From positions 434,001 through 498,000 of the forward strand of contig JADKHO010000002.1 of NCBI GenBank assembly GCA_016721765.1: 64,000 bases of DNA, given 5' to 3'. The stretch comes from Bacteroidota bacterium. Its GTDB lineage: Bacteria; Bacteroidota; Bacteroidia; UBA4408. Shown here in pieces: positions 41,892 to 50,540 of the stretch. Position 1 is the first letter of the stretch; every line of letters starts with the position of its first letter. The position numbers and the translations under genes were made by a program. The notes beneath the pieces are model-generated. The model saw nothing but the letters and a program-made list of their open reading frames with translations. It searched no databases and was not told the origin of the DNA.

Positions 41892-42182
41892 CTAGAAAGA
41901 AGGTTTAAGTTTCAATGCATTTAATTCTAAAAATGTTCCACCTACATAAGTATTCTTCATGCCGTGTTGAGAGAGGAAAACATGCGCATGTCTACAATCA
42001 GTACCTGAACCGCAGCAGAGCACCAATGGTTTTTGCATGGCATTTAATTCCTCAAGGCGGTCGGGAATTTCTTTTAAAGGGATGTTGATTGATTCAGGAA
42101 TATGTCCTTTTGCGTAGTCTTCGGGATTGCGCACATCCACAATGGTGTGTTGCGGTGCTTTTAAAATTTCATTGAGTTCCAT
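41892..42182 (-). CDS. Rhodanese-like domain protein
   Basis: A 96-residue single rhodanese domain: TIVDVRNPEDYAKGHIPESINIPL (about 13-36) and the active-site loop with Cys57 (VLCCGSGTDCRHAH). In typical rhodaneses the loop is C-x-x-G-x-R-S. Here the R-S pair is Asp-Cys, so a Cys replaces the usual Ser and sulfur relay chemistry may differ. It is cytosolic. The flanking gaps separate it from the lpx block and the DUF2027 gene. Confidence 0.85.
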   Translation of the reverse strand: MELNEILKAPQHTIVDVRNPEDYAKGHIPESINIPLKEIPDRLEELNAMQKPLVLCCGSGTDCRHAHVFLSQHGMKNTYVGGTFLELNALKLKPSF

Positions 42183-42304
42183 ATTACCTGAATTTTAAAA
42201 CAAGTTTATTAAAATATTTTTAATGTAAAATTATTTTTTCAAAATAAAACTCAACTTGCTGTAGTTAAATATTAAAATATTAACTATTGAATAGGTTGAT
42301 AAAA

Positions 42305-42350
42305 TTGAACGCGGAAGACGCGGATTATTATGATTGACGCGGATTTAATT
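42305..42350. repeat. GACGCGGATT-type intergenic repeat
   Basis: GAACGCGGAAGACGCGGATT followed by ATTATGATTGACGCGGATTTA: three partial GCGGA units in a row. The piece GAACGCGGATTTATTATG also occurs within the duplication at 6464-6701. Confidence 0.5.
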
Positions 42351-43379
42351 TCAATAAATAAGAATCTCTGTGGCACCAAATCCATACTTGGCGTAAGATG
42401 CATCGTGGTATTTTAATTTGGGATAATTTTGGAGTGCTTTATACACTTCTGCCTTAAGGCGACCGGTGCCAATGCCATGAATAACGATAAGCTTCTTAAG
42501 GTGAAGCGCAATGGCTTCATCTAATTTTTGTGTAAAATGCCGCAATTGAATTTGCACAATTTCCGCATTGCTCATCCCACTAAAATTATCTACCAATTCT
42601 TCGATATGCAAATCAATCTCACTTTCTTCGATGCGGCTTTCTTGCAGTTTAATGGATTTAATTTTGAGTTTATCTTTTATTTCCAGTTTCGAATTTTCGA
42701 AATATTGGCGAAGCTCTTCTTCAGGAATGGTGAGCGGTGGCGCTATGCTATAAAGTTCGAACACGACTGCCCTGCCCTGCACAAACTGTGAGTTTTCATA
42801 GCTTTTTTCAATGAAGAGTTTATCTTGTCTTACTTTCAAAGCGGCTTGCACGGGAGCTTGCGTTTCATATTTATCCTTTTTAAAGAGCAACAATTGAAAA
42901 CGAATTTCACGGCATTCATTTATTTTTTGGCGCTTTAAACGAAATAATTCAAGCGTGGAATTGGGCGTGGCTTCAGCATTTTTTTGCCATTTAAACTCAC
43001 CTTCATCGGCAATAAAATAAGTAAAGAGCAGGTTAAATGAAGTTGTGTTTGACAAACTTACAATCAAATCACTATTGCTTACATTGCTCGAATCCATTGC
43101 TTCAAAGCAAATAAAAAGCTTATCTTTTTTACTTGGAATAAAAGTGATGTTGTGGGAATTTCCTTCAGATTTCTTTTCTGGCAAGACCGTACTTTCAACC
43201 ACAACTGGCTTAGCACCGGCCACCGGAAACGAATCGGCCACCAAATCATTTACCTGCACCGGAATTTCAAATCCGCCTTCAATATCCACCAAGACCGTAG
43301 TGCTATTAATAATTTTTGAAATGCTTCCTTTTTCTTTCGAATTAAGGAAACGGACTTTATCGCCTATGGAATAATTCAT
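42351..43379 (-). CDS. DUF2027 and Smr-domain protein
   Basis: A 342-residue protein. The N-terminus (MNYSIGDKVRFLNSKEKGSISKI ... VLVDIEGGFEIPVQVNDLV) is a Tudor/KOW-like small barrel as in DUF2027. A middle beta domain follows, then a C-terminal Smr domain (IDLHIEELVDNF ... KKLIVIHGIGTGRLKAEVYKALQNYPKLKYHDASYAKYGFGATEILIY). Smr domains act as nucleases or nucleic-acid binders in MutS2 and in ribosome rescue factors. The family is widespread in Bacteroidota with no established function. The GIGTGRL motif is intact. Confidence 0.85.
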   Translation of the reverse strand: MNYSIGDKVRFLNSKEKGSISKIINSTTVLVDIEGGFEIPVQVNDLVADSFPVAGAKPVVVESTVLPEKKSEGNSHNITFIPSKKDKLFICFEAMDSSNVSNSDLIVSLSNTTSFNLLFTYFIADEGEFKWQKNAEATPNSTLELFRLKRQKINECREIRFQLLLFKKDKYETQAPVQAALKVRQDKLFIEKSYENSQFVQGRAVVFELYSIAPPLTIPEEELRQYFENSKLEIKDKLKIKSIKLQESRIEESEIDLHIEELVDNFSGMSNAEIVQIQLRHFTQKLDEAIALHLKKLIVIHGIGTGRLKAEVYKALQNYPKLKYHDASYAKYGFGATEILIY

Positions 43380-43478
43380 GCTGTAAAAAAACGAAAAAAA
43401 TGCTTTGGAATTAGGGTTAGTGAATAAAGAAAGTTATCTTAACTTTGGGAAAATACGCACCTTAAAATAATTTATTGG

Positions 43479-45029
43479 TTGAAAAAAAATATTCTCATAC
43501 TTACCTTAACTTTTTTATGCTGTGTATCATTTTGCTCTGCGCAGCTAAGCTTTCAGAAAAAATATAGCGGAAGCAATGAATCAAGGGCATTATCGGTTGT
43601 GCAAACGAAAGATAATGGTTTTGTTTTTTGTGGCCTCATTTCTGGTGCGGGAACAGCGAATAATGGTATTTATTTGGTAAGCACCGACAGCCTTGGAGAT
43701 ACACTTTGGACAAAAATAATTGGTAGTGGAGTCTATAACTTTGGAAATTGTTTACAACAAACAAAGGATGGCGGATTTATTATCTTTGGCTTTATGGATC
43801 CGGGAGCGGTTTTGATTAAAACCGATTCATTGGGCGTTATAAATTGGGCTCGCTCCTATACCATTCCCAATAAACTTTTACAAGGTATGTCAGTAAGACA
43901 AACTCTGGATAGCGGCTATATTATGGTAGGTACTTCATACCCTCATCCCAGTTTAAATCAAGATGCTTTTTTAATACGTATCAATTCAGTTGGAGATACG
44001 TTATGGTCCAAAACAATTGGTAGTCCTTTGTCTGAATCCGGAGCTGCTGTAATTCAAACACACGATAGTGGATTTGCTGTTTTAGTGGATGTTTTTGGAG
44101 GCAATAGTTTTTTAATGAAATTTGGGTTGCAAGGGAATTTAATTTTTTCTAAACCATACCATGCAGCACACAGTTTAGACTTGCTTGAATTGCCGGATAG
44201 TAGTTTAATGATTGCAGGAAAAATTACCTACTTCTCAGGCTTTGATGGCTTGCTTTTTAAAACCAAACCAAATGGAGACACCATTTGGGCAAAAATATAT
44301 TATGGTTCCGGTGAAGATGATTTTACCAACATTCATCAAACAAACGATGGAGGTTTTATACTTTGTGGTTCAAGAAATAATACCAATATAAATGGCACAG
44401 GAAACCGAGCATCCCTTGTAAAGACGAACGCTAGCGGCGATACACTTTGGACAAGAACCTATGGTAAACCGGGTAATAGCATTGGAGGATTTGGAATGTC
44501 TGTTCAACAAACTATGGATAAAGGATACATTTTAGCAGGTTATACTTATAATGATTCAACTTCGAATTATGAAATCAACTTATTGAAGACAGATTCGTTC
44601 GGAATTGCTGCTTGTAATCAAGGAAAATTAGCCACTCAAGTAACACAAATTTCAATCTACTCTCATAATGCTTCATTAGCTCTAAGTCCAAGCGGTATTA
44701 ATGTATCAAACCCTGTATTAACGGTTTTCTCAGGAGGCAATCCACAAACTCTTTGCAGCACTTTAGGTTATTCTGATTTAGCCTCATCAAATAAAAATAT
44801 TACATTATTTCCCAATCCTTCTGTTGGACATTTTAATATTGCTTTTCCAAACCTCATCGAAAATGGGAAACTAACAGTTTATGATCTAATTGGTAGAAGT
44901 TTTTTTGCAAGCAATATACTTCATGAATCTCAAAAAGAAATTCATATCAAAGGAATTTCTCCCGGAATTTATTTTGTGAAAGTGTTTGATGGGGAGCAAG
45001 AGCAGATTAAAAAGATTTGCATAGAATAA
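43479..45029 (+). CDS. T9SS-exported beta-propeller protein, first of a tandem pair
   Basis: A 516-residue protein starting with TTG at 43479 (MKKNILILTLTFLCCVSFCSAQ, a clean signal peptide). Six or so blades follow, with the pattern SVxQTxDGGFIxxG...LIKTDSxGDTLWxKTxG. It ends in a T9SS type A sorting domain (TLFPNPSVGHFNIAF ... SQKEIHIKGISPGIYFVKVFDGE). The gene at 45055 is a paralogue on the same strand, 25 nt away, with an almost identical C-terminal end. The propellers probably bind surface ligands. TTG is required: the next in-frame ATG is well inside. Confidence 0.82.
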   Translation: MKKNILILTLTFLCCVSFCSAQLSFQKKYSGSNESRALSVVQTKDNGFVFCGLISGAGTANNGIYLVSTDSLGDTLWTKIIGSGVYNFGNCLQQTKDGGFIIFGFMDPGAVLIKTDSLGVINWARSYTIPNKLLQGMSVRQTLDSGYIMVGTSYPHPSLNQDAFLIRINSVGDTLWSKTIGSPLSESGAAVIQTHDSGFAVLVDVFGGNSFLMKFGLQGNLIFSKPYHAAHSLDLLELPDSSLMIAGKITYFSGFDGLLFKTKPNGDTIWAKIYYGSGEDDFTNIHQTNDGGFILCGSRNNTNINGTGNRASLVKTNASGDTLWTRTYGKPGNSIGGFGMSVQQTMDKGYILAGYTYNDSTSNYEINLLKTDSFGIAACNQGKLATQVTQISIYSHNASLALSPSGINVSNPVLTVFSGGNPQTLCSTLGYSDLASSNKNITLFPNPSVGHFNIAFPNLIENGKLTVYDLIGRSFFASNILHESQKEIHIKGISPGIYFVKVFDGEQEQIKKICIE

Positions 45030-45054
45030 ATAATAATGAAGTTAAATTTTTAGG

Positions 45055-46647
45055 ATGATAAAAAATTGTTTAGCACTTTGCTTTGGATTGATATCCTATG
45101 TTAACATAAGCTTTGCTCAGGTTACGTTTCAGAAAATCTATGGTGGCCCAGAAAAGGATTTTACTTCTTCAGTCAGGCAAACACCTGATGGTGGATATAT
45201 ACTTGCTTGCAATACGCAGGGTACAACCAACACCAGCCCCAATATTTATCTTTTAAAGACAGATAACAATGGAATTATCCTTTGGTCGAAAACAATCGGG
45301 GGAACAGCTTATGAAAGCGCATCAGCAGTTGAGTCGACCTTTGATAAAGGCTTTATTATTTGGGGACAAAAATTCACACCTGTTGGAGCCCTTAGTGGGA
45401 TTTGGTCGCTTCTATTAATAAAAGCTGATTCTATAGGGGGCATTCTTTGGACCAAAGAATTCAATTTTACTAACGGAGATGATGCAAATTCGATCAAGCA
45501 AACTAAGGATGGAGGATTCATTATTGCAGGAAGCGGAAATCACGGTAATATAGTTTATATCTTTAGGACTGATTCAATTGGAAATACATCCTGGGCAAAA
45601 AAATTTGATGGAGTGTCTAATGAAAGAGCTTCATCTGTGCAGGAAACAGCTGACGGAGGTTATATTATTTCAGGCTATACAAGGAGCTTTGGGGCAGGCG
45701 ATGATGACTTCTATTTGATAAAAACAGACTCAACAGGAAATTTACTCTTCTCAAAAACATTTGGAGGAGCGGGCAGCGACATATCAAATTCGTCTTTGCA
45801 AACTGCTGATGGAGGATTCATTGTATTAGGAACGACAAATAGTTTTGCAAGTGGGACTATTGATGTGTATCTTGTAAAAACGGACTCAGCCGGAAATTTG
45901 ATGTGGTCTAAAACATATGGCGGGCCAGGATCTGATTTTGGTTATAGAATCGAGCAGACCTCTGATGGAGGATTTGTTATTTCAGGACATACTAATAGCT
46001 TTGGAGCAGGCTCAAATGATGCTCTAATCATAAAAACCAATTCTACAGGAAGCTTACTCTGGTCAAAAACCTATGGCGGGTTGCAGTCTGATTATGGCCT
46101 ATCTATTCTGCAGACAACTGATAAGGGTTTCATCCTGGGAGGAACCACTGAAAGTTTTGGTGCTGCTGGAGGAGATGATGTTTATTTAATAAAAACTGAC
46201 TCATTAGGAAATTCCGGCTGCAACTTTACGGTCTCAGCATTTATTGAAGGAACACCCTTAACTGTAGTTACAATTCCATTAAATACTGAATCAGCACTAG
46301 TGGCGTATAGCGGGACTTCTTCTGTCCCTTCCATTAATGGTGGGTTTACTTCAACAATTCTTTGCATGACTTCCACAAAAGAGAAAGAGGTCACTACTGA
46401 TCTTTTTAACATTTTCCCCAACCCCACTTCCGACAATTTCACCATTTCCTTCAACAAAAAAATAACAAAAGGATTTCTTCAAATCTTTAACCTACTAGGA
46501 AATAAGGTTTTTGAAGAAAATATTTTTGAGCAAAGTCAAAAAGAAATTCAGCTGAAAAGTATTTCTCCGGGGATCTATTTTGTGAAAGTGCTTGATGGGG
46601 AATATGAATATTGTAGTAAATTAATTTTGGAGTACGGGGAAAATTAA
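45055..46647 (+). CDS. T9SS-exported beta-propeller protein, second of a tandem pair
   Basis: A 530-residue protein with a signal peptide ending ISFAQ. At least seven propeller repeats follow, such as SVQETADGGYIISGYTRSFGAGDDDFYLIKTDSTGN and a close variant ending NDALIIKTNSTGS, then a T9SS type A sorting domain (IFPNPTSDNFTISFN ... ISPGIYFVKVLDGEYEY). It differs from its partner at 43479 by cleaner, more regular repeats. Both belong to the DGGY-repeat propellers common in Bacteroidota surface proteomes. Function unknown. It is cotranscribed with the upstream paralogue by spacing. Confidence 0.82.
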   Translation: MIKNCLALCFGLISYVNISFAQVTFQKIYGGPEKDFTSSVRQTPDGGYILACNTQGTTNTSPNIYLLKTDNNGIILWSKTIGGTAYESASAVESTFDKGFIIWGQKFTPVGALSGIWSLLLIKADSIGGILWTKEFNFTNGDDANSIKQTKDGGFIIAGSGNHGNIVYIFRTDSIGNTSWAKKFDGVSNERASSVQETADGGYIISGYTRSFGAGDDDFYLIKTDSTGNLLFSKTFGGAGSDISNSSLQTADGGFIVLGTTNSFASGTIDVYLVKTDSAGNLMWSKTYGGPGSDFGYRIEQTSDGGFVISGHTNSFGAGSNDALIIKTNSTGSLLWSKTYGGLQSDYGLSILQTTDKGFILGGTTESFGAAGGDDVYLIKTDSLGNSGCNFTVSAFIEGTPLTVVTIPLNTESALVAYSGTSSVPSINGGFTSTILCMTSTKEKEVTTDLFNIFPNPTSDNFTISFNKKITKGFLQIFNLLGNKVFEENIFEQSQKEIQLKSISPGIYFVKVLDGEYEYCSKLILEYGEN

Positions 46648-46703
46648 TTTAATTGCAGTTAGGATGAAGATTTGAATTATGATGGAGTTTTTTCCACCCC
46701 CTG

Positions 46704-46719
46704 CCCCCGCCAGCGGGGG
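46704..46719. repeat. CCCCCGC palindrome, inverse copy
   Basis: CCCCCGCCAGCGGGGG, the exact reverse complement of the palindromes at 6484-6499 and 6638-6653. Flanking bases (CACCCCCTG and GATAT) also match those copies in inverse. Confidence 0.85.
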
Positions 46720-46726
46720 ATATATG

Positions 46727-46764
46727 AAAAAGGGGTTCTGAATTTGAAATTCAGAACCCCTTTT
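46727..46764. terminator. Bidirectional terminator between the propeller gene and pckA
   Basis: GGGGTTCTGAATTT (46732-46745) pairs with AAATTCAGAACCCC (46747-46760), flanked by A-run and T-run, so it can work on both strands for the two convergent genes. Confidence 0.9.
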
Positions 46765-46782
46765 ATTTGAAATATCTACAAA

Positions 46783-48396
46783 TTATGCGTTTTCTGCCAC
46801 TTTTGGTGCAGCATCCATAATTTCTTTGCTAGCATTGCTGGCGTATTGTGCAAAGTTTTTCACGAAGGAAGCTGCTAAATTATTCGCTTTTGCATCGTAA
46901 GCATCTTTGTCTTTCCAGGTGTTGCGTGGATTTAAGATTTCTGCAGGAACTCCTGTAATGGCAGTTGGCATGGCTAAATTAAATACCGGTAAGGTTTCGA
47001 ATTTTGCTTTGTCTAATTCTCCATTTAACGCTGCTGTAATTAATGAACGAGTGTATGATAGTTTAATTCGCTCCCCAACTCCATAAGCTCCACCGCTCCA
47101 ACCGGTATTGATCATCCACACATTTACTTTTGAATCTTTTAATTTTTTACCTAATAACTCTGCGTATTTGGTTGGATGCAAAGGCAAGAATGCTTTTCCA
47201 AAACAAGCGGAGAAAGTAAGTGTTGGCTCGGTAATTCCTACCTCTGTTCCAGCCACTTTTGCCGTGTATCCGCTAATGAAATAGAACATGGCTTGACTAG
47301 CTGTTAACTTGCTAATTGGAGGCAACACGCCGAATGCATCGCAAGTAAGGAAGAAAATATTTTTTGGTGCTGCACCAACCGACGGAGAAACTGCATTCTC
47401 AATATAATTTATTGGATAAGCTACACGAGTATTTTCAGTTTTCGAAATGTTGGTATAATCAACTTGTGTGGTACCTTCGTAGAACTCAATGTTTTCAAGC
47501 AAAGAACCAAATTTAATGGCATTAAAAATTTCGGGCTCCTTTTCCTTTTTTAAGTCTACACATTTTGCATAGCAACCACCTTCGAAGTTAAACACGCTAT
47601 TATCCGCCCAACCGTGCTCATCGTCCCCAATTAATGGGCGATTTGGATCGGCTGATAAGGTAGTTTTACCAGTGCCGGATAAGCCAAAGAAAATGGCAGT
47701 ATCTCCATCCTTACCAATGTTTGCTGAGCAGTGCATACTCAACACATTTTTTTCGTGAGGCAAAACATAATTTAAAACGGAGAAAATACCTTTTTTAATT
47801 TCGCCGGTGTATCCTGTTCCACCAATAAGAATCATCTTTTTAGTAAAATTCAATACTGCAAAATTATGTTGGCGGGTGCCATCAATTTCGGGAACGGCTT
47901 TAAAATCAGGAGCACAAATAATTGTCCATTCAGGTTCGAAATTCATGATTTCTTCTTTCGTTGGACGAAGAAATAAATTGTTGGCAAATAAGTTAGACCA
48001 AGGAAATTCAGTAACTACACGAATGTTTAAACGGTGAGCAGGATCTGCGCAAGCATAAGCATCACGCACATACACTTCTCGCTCGGTTAAATAAGCACTG
48101 ATGCGGTGAAATAAACGGTCAAATTTATCGGCATCAAATTTAATGTTGATATCGCCCCACCAAACGCTGTTTTCGGTTTTTTCGTCACACACTACAAATT
48201 TATCGCGAGGGGAACGGCCGGTAAATTCACCGGTATCCACAGCAAGTGCACCGCTATCAGCCAACACACCTTGTCCTAACACTATTGTTTCTTCCACTAA
48301 TTCGGCAGGGGAAAGATTCCAGTACGCTGCCGACACATTTTTTAATCCGATTGAAGCTAAGGTTGCGTCCTTTGCTTTTGTTCCGTATTCGTTCAT
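46783..48396 (-). CDS. pckA: Phosphoenolpyruvate carboxykinase (ATP)
   Basis: A 537-residue enzyme. The kinase-1a P-loop GLSGTGKTT is at 238-246, followed by DPNRPLIGDDEHGW. An earlier FTGRSPRDKFVV (58-69) binds substrate, and NWFTNxGW-like INTGWSGGAYGVGERIKL lies near the C-terminus. It makes PEP from oxaloacetate with ATP, the first committed step of gluconeogenesis (or the reverse in anaplerosis). Length and motifs are typical of the ATP form. It starts 71 nt from the lipoprotein gene on the same strand. Confidence 0.95.
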   Translation of the reverse strand: MNEYGTKAKDATLASIGLKNVSAAYWNLSPAELVEETIVLGQGVLADSGALAVDTGEFTGRSPRDKFVVCDEKTENSVWWGDINIKFDADKFDRLFHRISAYLTEREVYVRDAYACADPAHRLNIRVVTEFPWSNLFANNLFLRPTKEEIMNFEPEWTIICAPDFKAVPEIDGTRQHNFAVLNFTKKMILIGGTGYTGEIKKGIFSVLNYVLPHEKNVLSMHCSANIGKDGDTAIFFGLSGTGKTTLSADPNRPLIGDDEHGWADNSVFNFEGGCYAKCVDLKKEKEPEIFNAIKFGSLLENIEFYEGTTQVDYTNISKTENTRVAYPINYIENAVSPSVGAAPKNIFFLTCDAFGVLPPISKLTASQAMFYFISGYTAKVAGTEVGITEPTLTFSACFGKAFLPLHPTKYAELLGKKLKDSKVNVWMINTGWSGGAYGVGERIKLSYTRSLITAALNGELDKAKFETLPVFNLAMPTAITGVPAEILNPRNTWKDKDAYDAKANNLAASFVKNFAQYASNASKEIMDAAPKVAENA

Positions 48397-48467
48397 GACT
48401 TAGTTTTTAGTTTGTATCTTATAATTAAAACGGGCTGCAAATTTAATTATTATTTTCAATCCCTAAT

Positions 48468-48980
48468 TTATCGTCGTTTTGGATGGCATTGTCCATTTTC
48501 ATTCAGGTGTACAAGGTTCTTCTCGGTAAAAAGCTTTTTAGCTCCTGAAATAAACTTATCTCTTTGATTTCCGCTTAATTCTTCCAGCATAAAGCAATAG
48601 TCCACTTCTCCTTCGCGGCCCCAAGCATTCATTTCGTAAGCAAGACTCACTTGCTCACTTTTATTAAATGTTTCGATATACTGTTTAAAACTATTCATTG
48701 CAGCGCCATCGGTTCCTTCACCAATACTATAAAAGGATACGCTCAGGGCATAAACAATTTTAATTGGTTCTTCCACTTTAGGAGGTGCTTCAGCTTTCTT
48801 TTCATGCGCTTTTTGTTGAGCAGGGTCCGCATAGGTTACAAGTACCTCGGCTTCCTTTACTTCACTATTGGGTTTTACTTCTTCCACCACATCTGTTTTA
48901 GGATTTTTTTTGGTTGACTTGCAGGCCATTCCGCTTAAAGTAATGGCAAGAACTAAGGAGGTGTTAATTATTCTGTTCAT
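48468..48980 (-). CDS. Lipoprotein of unknown function
   Basis: A 170-residue protein with a lipobox (LSGMAC, Cys20), then a Lys/Glu/Pro-rich linker (about 21-72), then a domain of about 90 residues (KIVYALSVSFYSIGEGTDGAAMNSFKQYI ... VDYCFMLEELSGNQRDKFISGAKKLF). The lipoprotein would be anchored in an envelope membrane. No domain is recognised. It lies upstream of pckA on the same strand, with its 3' end 71 nt from the pckA start. Confidence 0.7.
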   Translation of the reverse strand: MNRIINTSLVLAITLSGMACKSTKKNPKTDVVEEVKPNSEVKEAEVLVTYADPAQQKAHEKKAEAPPKVEEPIKIVYALSVSFYSIGEGTDGAAMNSFKQYIETFNKSEQVSLAYEMNAWGREGEVDYCFMLEELSGNQRDKFISGAKKLFTEKNLVHLNENGQCHPKRR

Positions 48981-49125
48981 TTTTGTGTTTTTTAATAAGG
49001 TACTAAAAGTACTGATTTAATACGGATAAATATACAATCCTTTACCTGAATAAAAAATATGATTTGTGTCTTCTATCCGACAAACCTTTTCATTGAAAGA
49101 AACGTACTTTGTAAAAAAAGGGAAA

Positions 49126-50148
49126 ATGAAACTACGAATTGCGATTTTAGTCGGATGCTTTGCAAGCATTAACATTAGTCAAGCACAAAAAATTGTTTTA
49201 TTGGAACAGTTCACCAATTCGGGTTGCTCAATATGTGCTACGCATGATTCTACCACATATAAATATGTTAAGAATAATCCTACCCAACTGATAGCAATAT
49301 CCTACCACACCGCTTTCCCTTATTTTGATTCGATGTACCTTGAAAATATGGCCGAGTCTAATGCACGAACAGCTTTTTATGGAATTTCGTTTGTGCCCTA
49401 CTCCATAATTGACGGTAACTTTTATCGCAACAGCACCCCTAATTTTAATTCTGTACTAAGTAGTACTGTTGGCAGCCGAGCCGCAATAAATCCAAATTAC
49501 AACATTCAAGCTGTTTCTAACACTTATTCGGGAAACTTATTGCAGTGCAAAATCGCATTTCAATCTTTGTATGCATCTAATCATAACGATTCACTTCGCG
49601 CACACGTTGTGGTAATTGAAGAAGAAGTGCTTAAAAATTCCTATGCCGCATTACCCGGCAACAACACGCAAAACGTTTACAATTATGTAATGCGGAAAAT
49701 GCTTCCGAATGCAGGCGGTTCGCATTTACTAAACCGCACAATTGGTGGGACAGATACGCTTAATTTATTTTGGAACATGCAACATATTAAAGATAAAAGT
49801 GAAGTAAGAGTTGTTGCTTTTGTGCAAAATGTAAACACACAAGAAATATACAATGCTTTACTAATGACTCCTATTGAATTAACTTCTATTGCAGAAACAG
49901 ATAATAGGAAGTATGAAATTAAGCTCTATCCTAATCCTGCCAAAGAAATGGTTCACTTAAGCATATTATTTCCAATTAAAAATGCCCATTTGACGGTTAT
50001 AAATGCGCTTGGTGAAGTTGTATATTCAAAAGAAAAAATAACTGAAAATGAACTAAGCATCTCAACAGACTCCTTTAAAAGTGGAATGTATTGTATTCAA
50101 CTAAAAAGCAATGAACAATTGATTCAAAAGAAATTACTTGTTGAATAA
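49126..50148 (+). CDS. Omp28-like thioredoxin-fold protein with T9SS sorting domain
   Basis: I use the ATG at 49126 (340 residues, MKLRIAILVGCFASINISQA as signal peptide); the frame's earlier start at 49066 adds a 20-residue leader without signal character. A thioredoxin-like segment follows: VLLEQFTNSGCSICATHD with a Cys-x-x-Cys pair (GCSIC), then a domain as in Omp28-related outer membrane proteins. A T9SS sorting domain ends it (IKLYPNPAKEMVHLSIL ... KSGMYCIQLKSNEQLIQKKLLVE). It could be a surface-exposed redox or disulfide protein; the activity is inferred only from the CxxC. Confidence 0.78.
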   Translation: MKLRIAILVGCFASINISQAQKIVLLEQFTNSGCSICATHDSTTYKYVKNNPTQLIAISYHTAFPYFDSMYLENMAESNARTAFYGISFVPYSIIDGNFYRNSTPNFNSVLSSTVGSRAAINPNYNIQAVSNTYSGNLLQCKIAFQSLYASNHNDSLRAHVVVIEEEVLKNSYAALPGNNTQNVYNYVMRKMLPNAGGSHLLNRTIGGTDTLNLFWNMQHIKDKSEVRVVAFVQNVNTQEIYNALLMTPIELTSIAETDNRKYEIKLYPNPAKEMVHLSILFPIKNAHLTVINALGEVVYSKEKITENELSISTDSFKSGMYCIQLKSNEQLIQKKLLVE

Positions 50149-50180
50149 TACTGTATGAACCCATAGTATTAGTTGCAATG

Positions 50181-50525
50181 TCAGCCTTTTTGTAAAGCTT
50201 CCCAAAACTCTAATGCCCTTCGTGTGTGGGGAATAACGATGCTTCCTCCAACCATATTGGCAATGGCAAATACTTCAAATACTTCGGTCGTATCCACACC
50301 ATTTTCATGGCATTTTTGTAAGTGATATTTAATACAGTCGTCGCAGCGCAAAACCATGGATGCCACCAAACCAAGCATTTCTTTTGTTTTTACAGACAGG
50401 GCGCCTGCTGCATAGGTATTGGTATCCAAATTAAACAAACGCTTCATTATTAAATTGTCGGAATCTAATATTTTAGCATTCATGCGCGACCTATACGCAT
50501 TAAAATCTTCAACTTGTTTATCCAT
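50181..50525 (-). CDS. Carboxymuconolactone decarboxylase family protein (AhpD-like)
   Basis: From the ATG at 50525 this is 114 residues. It carries the AhpD/CMD core AAGALSVKTKEMLGLVASMVLRCDDCIKYHLQKC, with the redox pair Cys61 and Cys64 and His68 nearby. The family includes AhpD, a peroxidase-system reductase, and CMD, a decarboxylase; the CxxC with His fits the AhpD-like redox branch. It is a small all-helical cytosolic protein. It overlaps nothing and lies just after the sugar dehydrogenase gene on the same strand. Confidence 0.85.
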   Translation of the reverse strand: MDKQVEDFNAYRSRMNAKILDSDNLIMKRLFNLDTNTYAAGALSVKTKEMLGLVASMVLRCDDCIKYHLQKCHENGVDTTEVFEVFAIANMVGGSIVIPHTRRALEFWEALQKG

Positions 50526-50540
50526 GATTAGCACTATATG

